A stretch of DNA of 64,000 nucleotides from Lentisphaeria bacterium (GCA_018265615.1 JABLYX010000007.1:1-64000); one strand, 5' to 3'; numbered from the stretch's first letter, positions 25,394 to 34,788 are shown. The notes: generated from the letters alone by a model not told the origin. Numbers and translations are program-made.

Positions 25394-26952
25394 TTTCTCC
25401 CTCTCTTTTTCGATGCGCCGCGTTTCGGCGCAGGCTTTTTCTTCTCCGGCTTCTTCGCGGAGGCGGAATCGCCCGCCGCGGCTTCCGGCCTGCGATTGCC
25501 GCGCTGCCGCGGGCCGCCCGGTTCGCTGCGGATGCTCATGACCTTCTTCGGCCGCTCGCGCAGCTCGATCTCAATCGGCATGCCGGAGAGATCGAACGCC
25601 TGCCGCACCGTGTTCTTCAGAAATGCCAGATAGTTGTCCGCGCAATACTTCGGATTGTTCACAAAAAGCAATATCCGCGGCGGCGTCATGCCGACCATCG
25701 ATGCGTAAAACAGCTTCAGCGGCGCCACGCCGACCACCGGCGGCGTATGGCTCTCAAACGCATCCATGACCACACGGTTCAGCACGCCGGTCGGAATCTT
25801 CAGCTCGAGCTGCTCCATAACCTCGGCGACGCGGTCGAGCAGACTGTCGAGGTTCCAGCGATCCTTCGCGCTCACGAAAACCAGCGGCGCATAGCTCATG
25901 CCCGGCATCGAGTAACGGATTTCCGCTTCAAGCTGCTTCGTCTTGTACGAATCTTTGTACATGTCGAACTTGTTTGCGACGAGCACACAGCCGCGCCCGG
26001 ACTGTTGGATCATTCCGGCGATCCGGCGGTCCTGCGCCGTGACCCCGTCCGGGCTCGCTTCGAGCACGAAAAGCACGAGATCGGCCCGGTCAATCGCGCT
26101 TTTCGCGCGCATCACGCTGAAATATTCGACGATCGTATCGACCTTTGCGGTCTTGCGCAGCCCGGCCGTATCGACCAGCGTCGCGGGGTGCTCCGCTCCG
26201 CGGAAGCGCAGCTGAAAATCGATGTCAATCGCGTCGCGGGTCGTCCCCGCCACATCGCTGACCATCACGCGCTCCTCGCCGAGCAGCGCATTCACCAGCG
26301 ACGATTTGCCGACGTTCGGGCGCCCCACCACGGCAATATTGAGCTTGCGCGCGACGTTCGCAGCCTCAAGCCCGTCGGCACCGCCCTCCTCCTCCGGCAG
26401 CGCGTTCTCGGGCAGGAGGCCGATGGCCGCCTCCACAAGCGCATTGATGCCGCTGCGATGCAGGCACGAAACCGGGAACACCTCGGGGAACCCGAGCTTC
26501 ATGAATTCGACCGCCTGGTCCGCCAGCGCCGGATTGTCGCACTTGTTCGCGGCGAACAGCACCGGCTTGCCGGATTCGCGGATGCGGCGGGCGACCTCCT
26601 CATCGAGGCTCACCACGCCCTCCTGGACGTTCGCGACGAGAACCAGCACGTCGGCGTCTTCGATGGCGACTTCGACCTGGCTCGCGATCCGGCTGTCCCA
26701 GACATCGACGCGGCGGCTCTCGCCGGAGAGCATCCCGAGCCCGCCCGTGTCGATCAGCTGGAACCGGCGGTTCCCGCGCGCCAGCGGCGCCACGACCCGG
26801 TCGCGGGTCACGCCGGGCATTTCGTGCACGATCGAAACCCTGCGGCCGACGATCGCGTTGAACAGCGACGACTTACCGACATTCGGACGGCCGACGATCG
26901 CGATGGTCGGCAGCGCCGATCCGCTTTTTTCCATGTTTAAAGTTCGGGTCAT
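25390..26952 (-). CDS. der: Ribosome biogenesis GTPase Der
   Basis: A 520-residue protein with two tandem GTPase domains, each with GRPNVGKSSL (Walker A), a DTAGL/DTGGL-type G3 motif and NKCD / NKFD G4 motifs, followed by a KH-like C-terminal domain ending in PIEIELRERPK. Der is essential for 50S subunit assembly. A Lys/Arg-rich tail of about 50 residues (PEKKKPAPKRGASKKRGRK at the end) extends beyond the KH domain. The ATG at 26952 has GAAAG about 7 nt upstream. A TTG at 26970 overlapping the pyrF stop and an ATG at 26934 are alternatives. Confidence 0.93.
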   Translation of the reverse strand: MTRTLNMEKSGSALPTIAIVGRPNVGKSSLFNAIVGRRVSIVHEMPGVTRDRVVAPLARGNRRFQLIDTGGLGMLSGESRRVDVWDSRIASQVEVAIEDADVLVLVANVQEGVVSLDEEVARRIRESGKPVLFAANKCDNPALADQAVEFMKLGFPEVFPVSCLHRSGINALVEAAIGLLPENALPEEEGGADGLEAANVARKLNIAVVGRPNVGKSSLVNALLGEERVMVSDVAGTTRDAIDIDFQLRFRGAEHPATLVDTAGLRKTAKVDTIVEYFSVMRAKSAIDRADLVLFVLEASPDGVTAQDRRIAGMIQQSGRGCVLVANKFDMYKDSYKTKQLEAEIRYSMPGMSYAPLVFVSAKDRWNLDSLLDRVAEVMEQLELKIPTGVLNRVVMDAFESHTPPVVGVAPLKLFYASMVGMTPPRILLFVNNPKYCADNYLAFLKNTVRQAFDLSGMPIEIELRERPKKVMSIRSEPGGPRQRGNRRPEAAAGDSASAKKPEKKKPAPKRGASKKRGRK

Positions 26953-26966
26953 ATCATTTCTTTCGT

Positions 26967-27785
26967 TCAACGGAAGGAGTTCACGAGGTCGCGCAGTTCA
27001 CGCGCGGCATTCCCGGCTCCCGCCGCAAAGTTTTCGGTTTTGTCGGCATAGATGATGCCGCGCGAGGAGTTGATCACAATGCCGTGCCCGGTCGCATCGC
27101 AGCCGAACTTCACGACTTTCTCGACGTCTCCGCCCTGCGCGCCGACGCCCGGCACGAGGAACGGCATCTCCGGGCAGAGCTCGCGCACATGCCGCAGCTC
27201 CTCCGGGTAGGTCGCGCCGATCACGAGCGCGACGTTGCCGTTGCAGTTCCACTTGTCGCGCGCCAGAAGCGCCACATGCTCGTAGACCATCTTCCCGTCG
27301 CAGACAAGGTTCTGCAGGTCACCGGAGTTCGGGTTCGAGGTGCGGCAGAGGATGATGACCCCCTTGTCCGCGTGGTCGAGGAACGGCTTGAGCGTGTCGA
27401 AGCCCATGTACGGGTTGACCGTCACCGCATCCGCGTTGTAGCGCTCGAACGCCTCCTTCGCGTACATGTTCGCAGTCGAGCCGATGTCGCCGCGCTTCAC
27501 GTCGAGGATCACCGGAACCTGCGGCGCGCGCTCGTGGATGTAATCGATCGTGAGCTTCAGTTCCTCATCCGCATTCTGACCGGCGTAATAGGCCGCCTGC
27601 GGCTTGTAGGCGCAGACCCAGTCGGCGGTCGCGTCGACGATCGCGCGGTTGAATTCAAAGAGCGCATGCTTCTTCGCGCGGACGCATTCCGGCAGCTTCG
27701 CGAATTCCGGGTCGAGGCCGACGCAGACCAGACTGCGGTTGACTTGCGAAGCGTGCCTGAGTTTTTCCATGAAAGTCATATCCAA
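26967..27785 (-). CDS. pyrF: Orotidine 5'-phosphate decarboxylase (type 2)
   Basis: A 272-residue TIM-barrel enzyme for the last step of UMP synthesis. The active-site signature VILDVKRGDIGST carries the D-K-x-x-D triad. CVGLDPEFAKLP near the start and VPGVGAQGGD plus VINSSRGIIYA near the end bind the nucleotide. Length and motifs fit the longer type 2 (PyrF_2) class. The TTG at 27785 has AAGGA 6 nt upstream; an ATG at 27779 is the alternative and changes only two residues. It lies between the kinase and der genes in the long operon. Confidence 0.93.
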   Translation of the reverse strand: MDMTFMEKLRHASQVNRSLVCVGLDPEFAKLPECVRAKKHALFEFNRAIVDATADWVCAYKPQAAYYAGQNADEELKLTIDYIHERAPQVPVILDVKRGDIGSTANMYAKEAFERYNADAVTVNPYMGFDTLKPFLDHADKGVIILCRTSNPNSGDLQNLVCDGKMVYEHVALLARDKWNCNGNVALVIGATYPEELRHVRELCPEMPFLVPGVGAQGGDVEKVVKFGCDATGHGIVINSSRGIIYADKTENFAAGAGNAARELRDLVNSFR

Positions 27786-27794
27786 GATCCATCC

Positions 27795-28799
27795 TTATGC
27801 TTTTGGGGTTAATACAAGTGTCCTGTCCTCATCACCGATCTCGCCGGTCCCCTCCGGTTCGATCCCGAACCGCCCCGGCATGAGCTTCTTCATATAATCG
27901 GCCAATGTGACGATGGTCGGCCCGTAGCCGTCCTTATAGATGAAATATTCGAGGTCCCGCGCAAGCACGGAGGTGTCACCGTAACGCTTCGCCGGATCGC
28001 TTTCGAGCAGCTTCCTGAGCATGGTGGCAATCTCCTCCGGCAGATCGCCGGGGAGCTGCGCCCAGTCGATCCGGTTCTCCCGCGCCTGCGTCAGCTGCTC
28101 CGCCGGGGGCAAGGTCACGTCGCGCGCCATCCGCCCCGAAACCATGTAGAAGAGCACAATCCCGAGCGAATAGACGTCCGCCCGGAAATCCACCGGCTCG
28201 AGCCGCGCCTGTTCCGGCGCCATGAAAGCGAGCTTGCCCGCGACGCGCCCCTCCGCCGCGTTCTTCGACGCGACCCGCGCGATCCCGAAATCGGTGATCT
28301 TCGGGACCCCCTCCGTGTTGATGAGGATGTTGTGCGGACAGACGTCGCAGTGAACGATTCCGAGCGGCCTGCCGTCCGCCCCGCACCGGCTGTGCGCATA
28401 GGCCAACCCGCGCGCAACCCGCGCGGCGATGAAGACCGCCAGCTCGAGCGGCATCCGCCGTTTGAGCTTCACATGAAAATCGACGAAGTCGAAAAGCGAC
28501 ATGCCGTCGACATACTCGATCACAAAGTAATAGACCCCTTCGGAGCACTCCAGCTGGTAGATCTGCACGATATTCTCGTGGATCAGGTTCGCGACGAGCT
28601 TTGCCTCGCTGATGAACCACTCCACATAGGAGTCGTTGTCCGAGAACTTCTTGCGGAGCATCTTAATGGCAACGGTCTTCTCGAATCCGGCAACGCCGGT
28701 CTTCCGGGCCTTGAACACGGTACCCATGCCGCCCTCGGCGATCAGACGGATGAGTTCATACCGCTCGCGCCCCTCCAATACTTTCAACGCATCGCTCAT
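27795..28799 (-). CDS. Serine/threonine protein kinase with altered catalytic loop
   Basis: A 334-residue soluble Hanks-type kinase. It has the Gly-rich loop AEGGMGTVF, Lys46 (VAIK), Glu65, Asp170 of DFG and Ala-Pro-Glu 194-196. The catalytic loop reads VHCDVCPHNIL: the catalytic Asp152 and Asn157 remain, but Arg of HRD is Cys151 and the usual Lys of D-x-K is Cys154. Relatives with HRDVSPHN are known in other bacteria, so activity is possible but cannot be assumed. There is no membrane segment or sensor domain; the C-terminus is TLVLTPKA. GGAGGTGGAG precedes the ATG, which overlaps the HD gene stop by 4 bp. Confidence 0.85.
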   Translation of the reverse strand: MSDALKVLEGRERYELIRLIAEGGMGTVFKARKTGVAGFEKTVAIKMLRKKFSDNDSYVEWFISEAKLVANLIHENIVQIYQLECSEGVYYFVIEYVDGMSLFDFVDFHVKLKRRMPLELAVFIAARVARGLAYAHSRCGADGRPLGIVHCDVCPHNILINTEGVPKITDFGIARVASKNAAEGRVAGKLAFMAPEQARLEPVDFRADVYSLGIVLFYMVSGRMARDVTLPPAEQLTQARENRIDWAQLPGDLPEEIATMLRKLLESDPAKRYGDTSVLARDLEYFIYKDGYGPTIVTLADYMKKLMPGRFGIEPEGTGEIGDEDRTLVLTPKA

Positions 28800-29407
28800 T
28801 GCAGCTCCACCTCCATTCCATCCAGCCGGCGCAGCTCCCCGGCGACCCATGCGCGGTTATGCTCCAGGCCCGGGCCGCGCAGCTTCCTCGCCGCCGCGGA
28901 ACAGTAGGTCATCCTGTCCAGAAAATCCGCCTCGAAACGCCAGAACGCCGCATCAGAAAAGGAGCTGCCGCCGCGTTCGAGCTCAAGCCGGAAGAGCAGC
29001 GCCTGAGCCACAAAGTCGCCGCTCCCGAGCCGCCCCACATCCGCGTCATGCATCAGCTCCTCCATCAGGCTCCCGGGGCAGTACGTGAACATAGTCGCCC
29101 GGATCAGCCCGGCGACGCGCCGCGACTGCTCCGGCGTATAGCCGAAACGCGGAAGCAGCTTCAGCGCCTCCCGGGCGGAAGCCTCCTCATGCGCGGCCGG
29201 GTCGATCGCATACCCGATATCGTGGAGCCAGCCCGCGGTCCGCAGCAGCACGAGGCCGTCCCCGGAAATGCCGGAGGCGCGGCCGAACTCGGTCACATCC
29301 TCCACGAACGAACGCGCGTGGCCGAGATTATGATAACACCAACGGTACGGGTCGACATTTCCGCCGATCCATTCAACCGCCCAGTCTTCGACACGCTTTT
29401 CGTCCAT
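28796..29407 (-). CDS. HD-domain metal-dependent phosphohydrolase
   Basis: A 203-residue protein from the ATG at 29407; the frame stays open upstream, but without coding features. Metal-binding residues are NLGHARSF (His), AGWLHDIGYAIDP (H-D) and MHDADVGRLGSGDF (Asp), the order expected for HD hydrolases. The overall layout (YHNLGHA..LLRTAGWLHDIGY) resembles small HD proteins acting on nucleotides or nucleotide second messengers. It is the first gene of the ten-gene operon, behind the promoter at 29436-29464. The substrate is unknown. Confidence 0.82.
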   Translation of the reverse strand: MDEKRVEDWAVEWIGGNVDPYRWCYHNLGHARSFVEDVTEFGRASGISGDGLVLLRTAGWLHDIGYAIDPAAHEEASAREALKLLPRFGYTPEQSRRVAGLIRATMFTYCPGSLMEELMHDADVGRLGSGDFVAQALLFRLELERGGSSFSDAAFWRFEADFLDRMTYCSAAARKLRGPGLEHNRAWVAGELRRLDGMEVELQ

Positions 29408-29435
29408 CGCTCCGCCTTCCGTTTGCCATCCGTCA

Positions 29436-29464
29436 AATATACACCTCCGGACAGGATAACGCAA
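29436..29464 (-). promoter_or_regulatory. Promoter of the ten-gene operon (HD protein to rsmG)
   Basis: TTGCGT (29464-29459) and TATATT (29441-29436) lie on the minus strand with a 17-bp spacer, about 29 bp before the HD-protein ATG. From here to rsmG the genes overlap or nearly touch, so this could be the main promoter. Confidence 0.5.
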
Positions 29465-29483
29465 GCCGCATGAACCGGATTCT

Positions 29484-32144
29484 TCAGCGCCGGACCAACC
29501 GCAGGCTGCCGGAGGAGCCGCGCGGCAGAGTGAGCTCAACCGTGCCCGGCACGCGCCGCAGCACAGGTCGCTCCTCCCCGCCGTATTGCGCGCTCCACTC
29601 ACCCGGCCCCGTCACGGCGACCAGCACGGATTCACCTTCGCCGGAATACCCGCCGACCGAGAGACGCGCACTCCATTCGTCCTCCCGCACCGACAGCTCC
29701 CGGATCACGGTATCGAGCCCGCCGGTCAGCCGCCCCGGGGTGAAATACGCGCCGAACCAGCAGAGCACCGGGCACGAAAGCGCCGAAAAGTGATGCCAGC
29801 CGCCGCCGCGCCCCGCCGCGATCGTGAACTGCTCATAGCAGCCGCGCGACTCGGCGACCTCGCGTTCGTACACTTCAAGCGCCGTCCGCGCGATCCGCCA
29901 TGCGAAATCGGCTTTCCCGTCGTCGAGCGCGGCTTTCCAGAAAAACCACTGGTAAGGCATCCAGATCGAACCGTTCCAGTAGCCGTCCATCCGGAAATAG
30001 GGGGCAGCCCGGTCCACAGTCGAAAGGCCGAACGGGGTCCAACAGTGGTCGGGGCTTTCGAGCCGCTTCCAGAGCGCCTCCTTCTGCTCCGGCGTGCAGA
30101 TCCCGGCCAGCAGCGGGGCCGCGCCGTCCATGCCGAGGTCGAAGTTTTCGCCGCTCTCGTGGCGCAGGATGCCGCCGGGGCGGTCCTCCGCATCGTACCG
30201 GACATAGCTGAAGCTCCCGGCCGACTCGTCCCAGGAATCGTGCTGAAGCAGTCCCTCGAGCAACGCGATATCCGCGTTATACATCGGAATGTCCGCTTCG
30301 ACCCTGAGCTCCTCCGCCAGACTGCGCATGATCTTCGCGATGCGGATCACATGCGAGCTGCCGACGGCGGGCGCTATGTCGTGCGCGTTGTTCATGCGCA
30401 CGAACCATTGCGGCGGATAATCGTCCCAACCGCCCGAATTGTAAAAATAATCCCAGCTTCGGATCAGCGTGCTGCGCCCCCTGCCCCGCATGGTCGACGA
30501 CGGCGCGCGGCCCGCCATGAAACGGTAGTAGTGTTTGAGCTTCGGATAGAAATACGCGGCCAGCTCCCGGCCGCCGCCGCGGTTCATGATCTCCGCGAAC
30601 AGATAGAACTGCACGGGAACCGGGGATCCGTGATGAATGAACGCACACTCATCGTCGTCCGGCTCGGTCAGGTAGGCGTTCAGGTTTTCGACCGCAAGCT
30701 TTTCGCCGAGCTCCAGCAGCCCCAGCCCGATAAAGCCGGAGTCCCAGGTATAGAGGGAGTTCCAACGCCGGCCCGGCGTGTGGTGCCGCACATTCTTCCC
30801 CTTGAAATAAGTCGGGTAAACCACGTTCGTCAGCGTAACCGCGGCGAGCCGCTCCCGGCTGAACGCGAACGCCTCTCCCTCCGGCGTCGAATGCGGCCGC
30901 CAGCAGGAGCGGGCCGAGGCTTCGGCGAGCTCCGCGAAGCGCCCCTGCATCCGCTCCGCCTCGGCGAGGGCCGTTTCGACCTCCCCGTGCGTGCCGGAAC
31001 AGACGACCGCATATACCACCGCATCCCCGCCCGGGGCGGCCGTGAGCGGCTGCATGACCGCATCGACCCACTCTTCATCTCCGCCGCAATCCCACCTGCC
31101 TCCAAAAAACGGCTGATGGACCTCGTCGCTGTAGAGCAGCAGCTTCCGCATCGAAGGCGCGCGGTAGCAGCGCACGAAATCCGAATCAAAGCTCCAGAAA
31201 ATGCCGTAAACCGTGTCAACCGCCTCGAAGGAGAGGATCCGGCTGTTCTTCACCGGGCCGGGCTCGACCCGGGGAGAAAGATTCTCTTTCGCCTCAGCAA
31301 ACCGGGTCTCTCCGGCCCCGGGGCCGAACGCAACGCCGTCGATCCGGCACTCCGCGCCGCCCTGTGAAACCAGCGAAAGCACGCCGTCCCCGACAGAGGC
31401 CAACTCGACTTCAACGAGCTTCCACCCGTCGGCGCCCGGGATCCCGACCGTCGCGCCGTTTACGAGAAGCTCGGCAAACGCCCCCTCCGCGACCCGGCAG
31501 CGGATCGCGGCCGTGACCGGCCCCGCAACGGAAGCCGGGAGTTTGAACCGCAGCCGGTCGCCCGCATCCGCTCCCCACTTCTGACCGATGCAGCCGCCCC
31601 GGACCGTGCCGGAGCAACGCTCCTCGCCGCGCCGCAGCGCATCGTAGACAAGGTTGTCCTGCGGGCGCGGAACGGCCCATTCGAGCCCGGCATGGTCGAG
31701 CGCATCGAGCCAGACGCACCCCTCCGGCAGAACCGGCACAACCCGCTTCTCCGGCGGCGCAACCAGATTCGAGAGGAAGTGCACGCCGAATGCGGCGGGC
31801 AACCCGGTGCGGTTCACGCAGCGGCATTCGACGAGCCGCATATTGTCGCGGAGCTTCGCGAAACGGACATCGGCATAGATCCGGTCCTTCGGTTCGAGCT
31901 GCTGGCGGTAGCTGTAATTCTCGAGATCGGCCGACGCCTCCCACGGCAGATAGCCGGAAGGGCGCAGCGCATCCGGGATCCCGAGCTGCCGCCGGTAGAG
32001 CGCGGGAACGACCGTGAAGTCGAACCGCATGCCGGTCTCCCGGTCCGCGAGGTGCGAGACGCCGAAAAACGTCTTCGAATAGGGTCCCCACTCCGGCAAT
32101 GTGAGGTCGTGGAAATTGTCAAGCCGGTGCAAATCGTTCATCAT
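29484..32144 (-). CDS. GH63-like (alpha/alpha)6-barrel glycosidase
   Basis: An 886-residue protein with no signal peptide. The N-terminal 400 residues are a beta-sandwich region. The C-terminal part is an (alpha/alpha)6 barrel with RWNSLYTWDSGFIGLGLLELGE (putative general-acid Asp), SWDYFYNSGGWDDYPPQ and YWNGSIWMPYQWFFWKA. These resemble the catalytic blocks of GH63/GH37 and related MGH1-type glycosidases that release glucose or mannose. It acts in the cytoplasm. The ATG overlaps the stop of the 205-residue membrane protein by 4 bp and is followed within 3 bp by a second ATG. The exact sugar specificity cannot be set by eye. Confidence 0.75.
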   Translation of the reverse strand: MMNDLHRLDNFHDLTLPEWGPYSKTFFGVSHLADRETGMRFDFTVVPALYRRQLGIPDALRPSGYLPWEASADLENYSYRQQLEPKDRIYADVRFAKLRDNMRLVECRCVNRTGLPAAFGVHFLSNLVAPPEKRVVPVLPEGCVWLDALDHAGLEWAVPRPQDNLVYDALRRGEERCSGTVRGGCIGQKWGADAGDRLRFKLPASVAGPVTAAIRCRVAEGAFAELLVNGATVGIPGADGWKLVEVELASVGDGVLSLVSQGGAECRIDGVAFGPGAGETRFAEAKENLSPRVEPGPVKNSRILSFEAVDTVYGIFWSFDSDFVRCYRAPSMRKLLLYSDEVHQPFFGGRWDCGGDEEWVDAVMQPLTAAPGGDAVVYAVVCSGTHGEVETALAEAERMQGRFAELAEASARSCWRPHSTPEGEAFAFSRERLAAVTLTNVVYPTYFKGKNVRHHTPGRRWNSLYTWDSGFIGLGLLELGEKLAVENLNAYLTEPDDDECAFIHHGSPVPVQFYLFAEIMNRGGGRELAAYFYPKLKHYYRFMAGRAPSSTMRGRGRSTLIRSWDYFYNSGGWDDYPPQWFVRMNNAHDIAPAVGSSHVIRIAKIMRSLAEELRVEADIPMYNADIALLEGLLQHDSWDESAGSFSYVRYDAEDRPGGILRHESGENFDLGMDGAAPLLAGICTPEQKEALWKRLESPDHCWTPFGLSTVDRAAPYFRMDGYWNGSIWMPYQWFFWKAALDDGKADFAWRIARTALEVYEREVAESRGCYEQFTIAAGRGGGWHHFSALSCPVLCWFGAYFTPGRLTGGLDTVIRELSVREDEWSARLSVGGYSGEGESVLVAVTGPGEWSAQYGGEERPVLRRVPGTVELTLPRGSSGSLRLVRR

Positions 32145-32758
32145 CTGATCTCCGCTTCAAACATCTTTTTCAGGCTCTCCATGCCGGACGCCCTGTCCCA
32201 TGCAACGGACGGCAGCGGGGCGGACACCGAGGCGACCGCACCCGCCTCTTTCTCCCATGCGGCGCGGGCGGCGGCGAACGCCGGGTTCCTCGCGATTTCG
32301 GGTTCGAGACGCGCCAGCTCGATCCGGGCGAGACAGGCCTCGCGCGCGACCCGGACGAGCACCTCGTCCTCCACCGCCGCCGGACTCTCTTTCACGATCC
32401 GCCAGATTCCGCTGCGGAAATACGCATTTACGACGGCGCGCGCGGCGCCGTTCCCCCGGCCCGGCGCGTCAAGCGCAAAAAGGTCGAGCGCGGCAAGGGA
32501 GTAATCCAGCTTCACGCTCCACGCATCGTTGATCGAAAGGGCGCCGGCCTCGTACTTCAGTGCAGCATTCACCCACAGCTGCTGCATCGCATCGCGGTAT
32601 TCCGTGACGGCGGCGCGCAGCTCCGGAGTGACCTCCGCCACGGCCGGGACAGGCGCTTCCGCGCTTTTCGGACGCAGCAGCGGGGAGATCAGCACGACGA
32701 CGATCAGCGACACGACGATCGTGATCCCGATATGCTTCATCGAATATCCCTGGCTCAT
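32141..32758 (-). CDS. Membrane-anchored protein of unknown function
   Basis: A 205-residue protein with one N-terminal membrane helix (IGITIVVSLIVVVLISPLL, residues about 10-28), then a helical, Ala-rich extracytoplasmic domain (LRAAVTEYRDAMQQLWVNAALKYEAGALSINDAWSVKLDYSLAALDLF..). I recognise no family. It starts five bases after the rnr stop (GAGGTGAG as ribosome site) and overlaps the GH63-like gene, so the three are co-translated. Its function is unknown, and any link to either neighbour is inference. Confidence 0.7.
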   Translation of the reverse strand: MSQGYSMKHIGITIVVSLIVVVLISPLLRPKSAEAPVPAVAEVTPELRAAVTEYRDAMQQLWVNAALKYEAGALSINDAWSVKLDYSLAALDLFALDAPGRGNGAARAVVNAYFRSGIWRIVKESPAAVEDEVLVRVAREACLARIELARLEPEIARNPAFAAARAAWEKEAGAVASVSAPLPSVAWDRASGMESLKKMFEAEIR

Positions 32759-32762
32759 CGTC

Positions 32763-34751
32763 TCACCTCGTCAGGCCGGCCGGGACGAAAAGCGCACTGC
32801 CGCGCGCGAAATCGATGTGCGAGAGCCGCAGGTAGATGAAGTCGCCCGGCTTGTAGCTCTTGTGTCCGCGCTCCTCCCGGAATCCGGAATCGCTGCGCCG
32901 GTATTCGCCGGGGAGCCGTTCGCGTTCGACGAAGCCGTACATGCCGAGCTCCCGGACGTCGACCTGGAGCCCGCCCGAAACGACTTTCACGATGACGCCC
33001 TCATAGAAGTTCTCGCCGCCCGCCTCGAGCTTCTCCTCGAGATAGCGCAGCTTCAGCCGGTCGTTCGCGGCGAAGTAGGCGGCGTCGTTGTTCTCCTCCT
33101 TCATCGAGCAGTCGGAGGCGACGCGGGCCATGGTCGAAACGGTCCGGGTGCGCGTCTTCGTGTCGAGGTTCCAGAGCTGCTGATGCACAATGAGGTCCGG
33201 GTAGCGCCGGATCGGGCTCGTGAAGTGGACGTATCTCCCCTTGCCGAGCCCGAAATGCAGCGCAGGCTTCTCCAGATAGTACGCGCGCGGCATCGAACGC
33301 AGCAGCAAGCTCAAAATCACGGGCTTGCGCGCATCGTCCGGCAGGCCGTTCAGGAACGCGTTGCACGCCTTTCGCTCAGTCAGGTCGCCGGGAGTCAGGC
33401 CGAACGAATCCTGCATGATCGCGGTGAACTCCTCAATCTTTTCCGGATCCGGCGCGGGGTGGACGCGGTAGAGGCCGGCCACGCTTTTCTGGCCGAGCTC
33501 GATCCCGACCGCCGAGTTCGCGGCGAGCATGCACTCCTCGACGAGCTGCTCCGATTCGCGCGGCATCTTCGACACCAGGCCGAGGATCTTATTGTCGCTT
33601 TCACTGCAGAGCACGCGGACCTCCGGCAGGTCCATCTCGACGAACCCCTCGGTCTCCTTGCGGTATTTGCGCATCCTCCGGGTCACGTCGAGCATGAGCC
33701 GCAGCTCCTTTTTCAGCCCGGCCGACCAGTCGGCGGGGGCGCTCCCCCTGTCGAGGAACTCCTGCACCTCTTCGTAATTCAGCCGGTGATCCACCCGGAT
33801 GAGCGTGTGGCAGCGACGGAACGAAACCACCCGTCCGGTCGCCTTCTCCAGCGTCAGGAACACCGAATGAGCGCGCGAATCCGCGCCGGCCTGCAGGCTG
33901 ATCTTCGCGGTCAGCGCTTTCGGCAGCATCGGCAGCGTGCGCCCCGGCAGATAGCAGCTGAACGCGCGCTTCTCCGCCTGCTTGTCGAATTTCGACTTCG
34001 GCGAAATGAACGCGGCGACGTCGGAGATGTGCACACCGATCACCACTTCGGAATCGTTTCCGCCCGGAGCGATCGACAGGGCGTCGTCGAAATCCTTCGC
34101 ATCGAACGGGTCGATCGTGACGGTCAGCGCATCCGTATGGTCCTCGCGCCCGATGTCGCGCGGCTCGATCTTCTCCGCTTCGAGGTTGTCGGAGTCGGAA
34201 TAAGCCGGGGCGAGGCCGTATTCGGCTATCACGGCATCGAGATCGGCCGCAATGACGCCGGCGCGCCCGAGCACCTTGCGGATCGTGCCGCGCCAGACGC
34301 CGTCCTCATGGCCGAGCAGCTTCACGCGGACCCAGTCGCCGCGCTTCGCGCCGTTGCGCGCGCCGGAGATTTCGATTTCATCCGGCATGCGTTTGTTCAG
34401 GGGGCGCACGCGGTGCCCGGCGAGAAGCTCGCCGACGAGCTCCTCGCGCTCGCGGTTCAACACTTCGATGACCTTTCCCGCCGGTCCCTTTTCCCCGTCG
34501 CCGGGGCGCTCCGGGCGCGGCGGCAGAATCGCGACTTTCACCTCGTCGCCGTCCATCGCGTCACCGACGAACTGCGCCGGGATGAACACGTCTTCGGGCT
34601 TTTCGCCCTTCTCATTTTCCGGCAGCGCGACGAAGCCGAACCCGGAGTGCGTGACCGTGATTTTCCCGATTACTGTCTCCTGCCGCCGTTCATGGCGGAG
34701 CTTTACACGTTCCGCGATGCGGTGCAGGCGTTTTTTCTTCTCTTTCTTCAT
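32763..34751 (-). CDS. rnr: Ribonuclease R
   Basis: A 662-residue 3'-5' exoribonuclease. It has an N-terminal cold-shock/OB region, the RNB catalytic domain with the metal-binding signature TIDPFDAKDFDDALSIAPGG, GVHISDVAAFISPKS, then VHFTSPIRRYPDLIVHQQLW and the late DVRELGMYGFVERERLPG S1-like domain. It degrades structured RNA and supports rRNA quality control and trans-translation together with SmpB (encoded at 49729). It is somewhat shorter than the E. coli enzyme, lacking an N-terminal HTH and having a short C-terminal tail. The ATG at 34751 follows AAAGGGGA at good spacing. Confidence 0.92.
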   Translation of the reverse strand: MKKEKKKRLHRIAERVKLRHERRQETVIGKITVTHSGFGFVALPENEKGEKPEDVFIPAQFVGDAMDGDEVKVAILPPRPERPGDGEKGPAGKVIEVLNREREELVGELLAGHRVRPLNKRMPDEIEISGARNGAKRGDWVRVKLLGHEDGVWRGTIRKVLGRAGVIAADLDAVIAEYGLAPAYSDSDNLEAEKIEPRDIGREDHTDALTVTIDPFDAKDFDDALSIAPGGNDSEVVIGVHISDVAAFISPKSKFDKQAEKRAFSCYLPGRTLPMLPKALTAKISLQAGADSRAHSVFLTLEKATGRVVSFRRCHTLIRVDHRLNYEEVQEFLDRGSAPADWSAGLKKELRLMLDVTRRMRKYRKETEGFVEMDLPEVRVLCSESDNKILGLVSKMPRESEQLVEECMLAANSAVGIELGQKSVAGLYRVHPAPDPEKIEEFTAIMQDSFGLTPGDLTERKACNAFLNGLPDDARKPVILSLLLRSMPRAYYLEKPALHFGLGKGRYVHFTSPIRRYPDLIVHQQLWNLDTKTRTRTVSTMARVASDCSMKEENNDAAYFAANDRLKLRYLEEKLEAGGENFYEGVIVKVVSGGLQVDVRELGMYGFVERERLPGEYRRSDSGFREERGHKSYKPGDFIYLRLSHIDFARGSALFVPAGLTR

Positions 34752-34788
34752 ATGCAATCCCCTTTCGGATTAAGTATTATCCACATTC

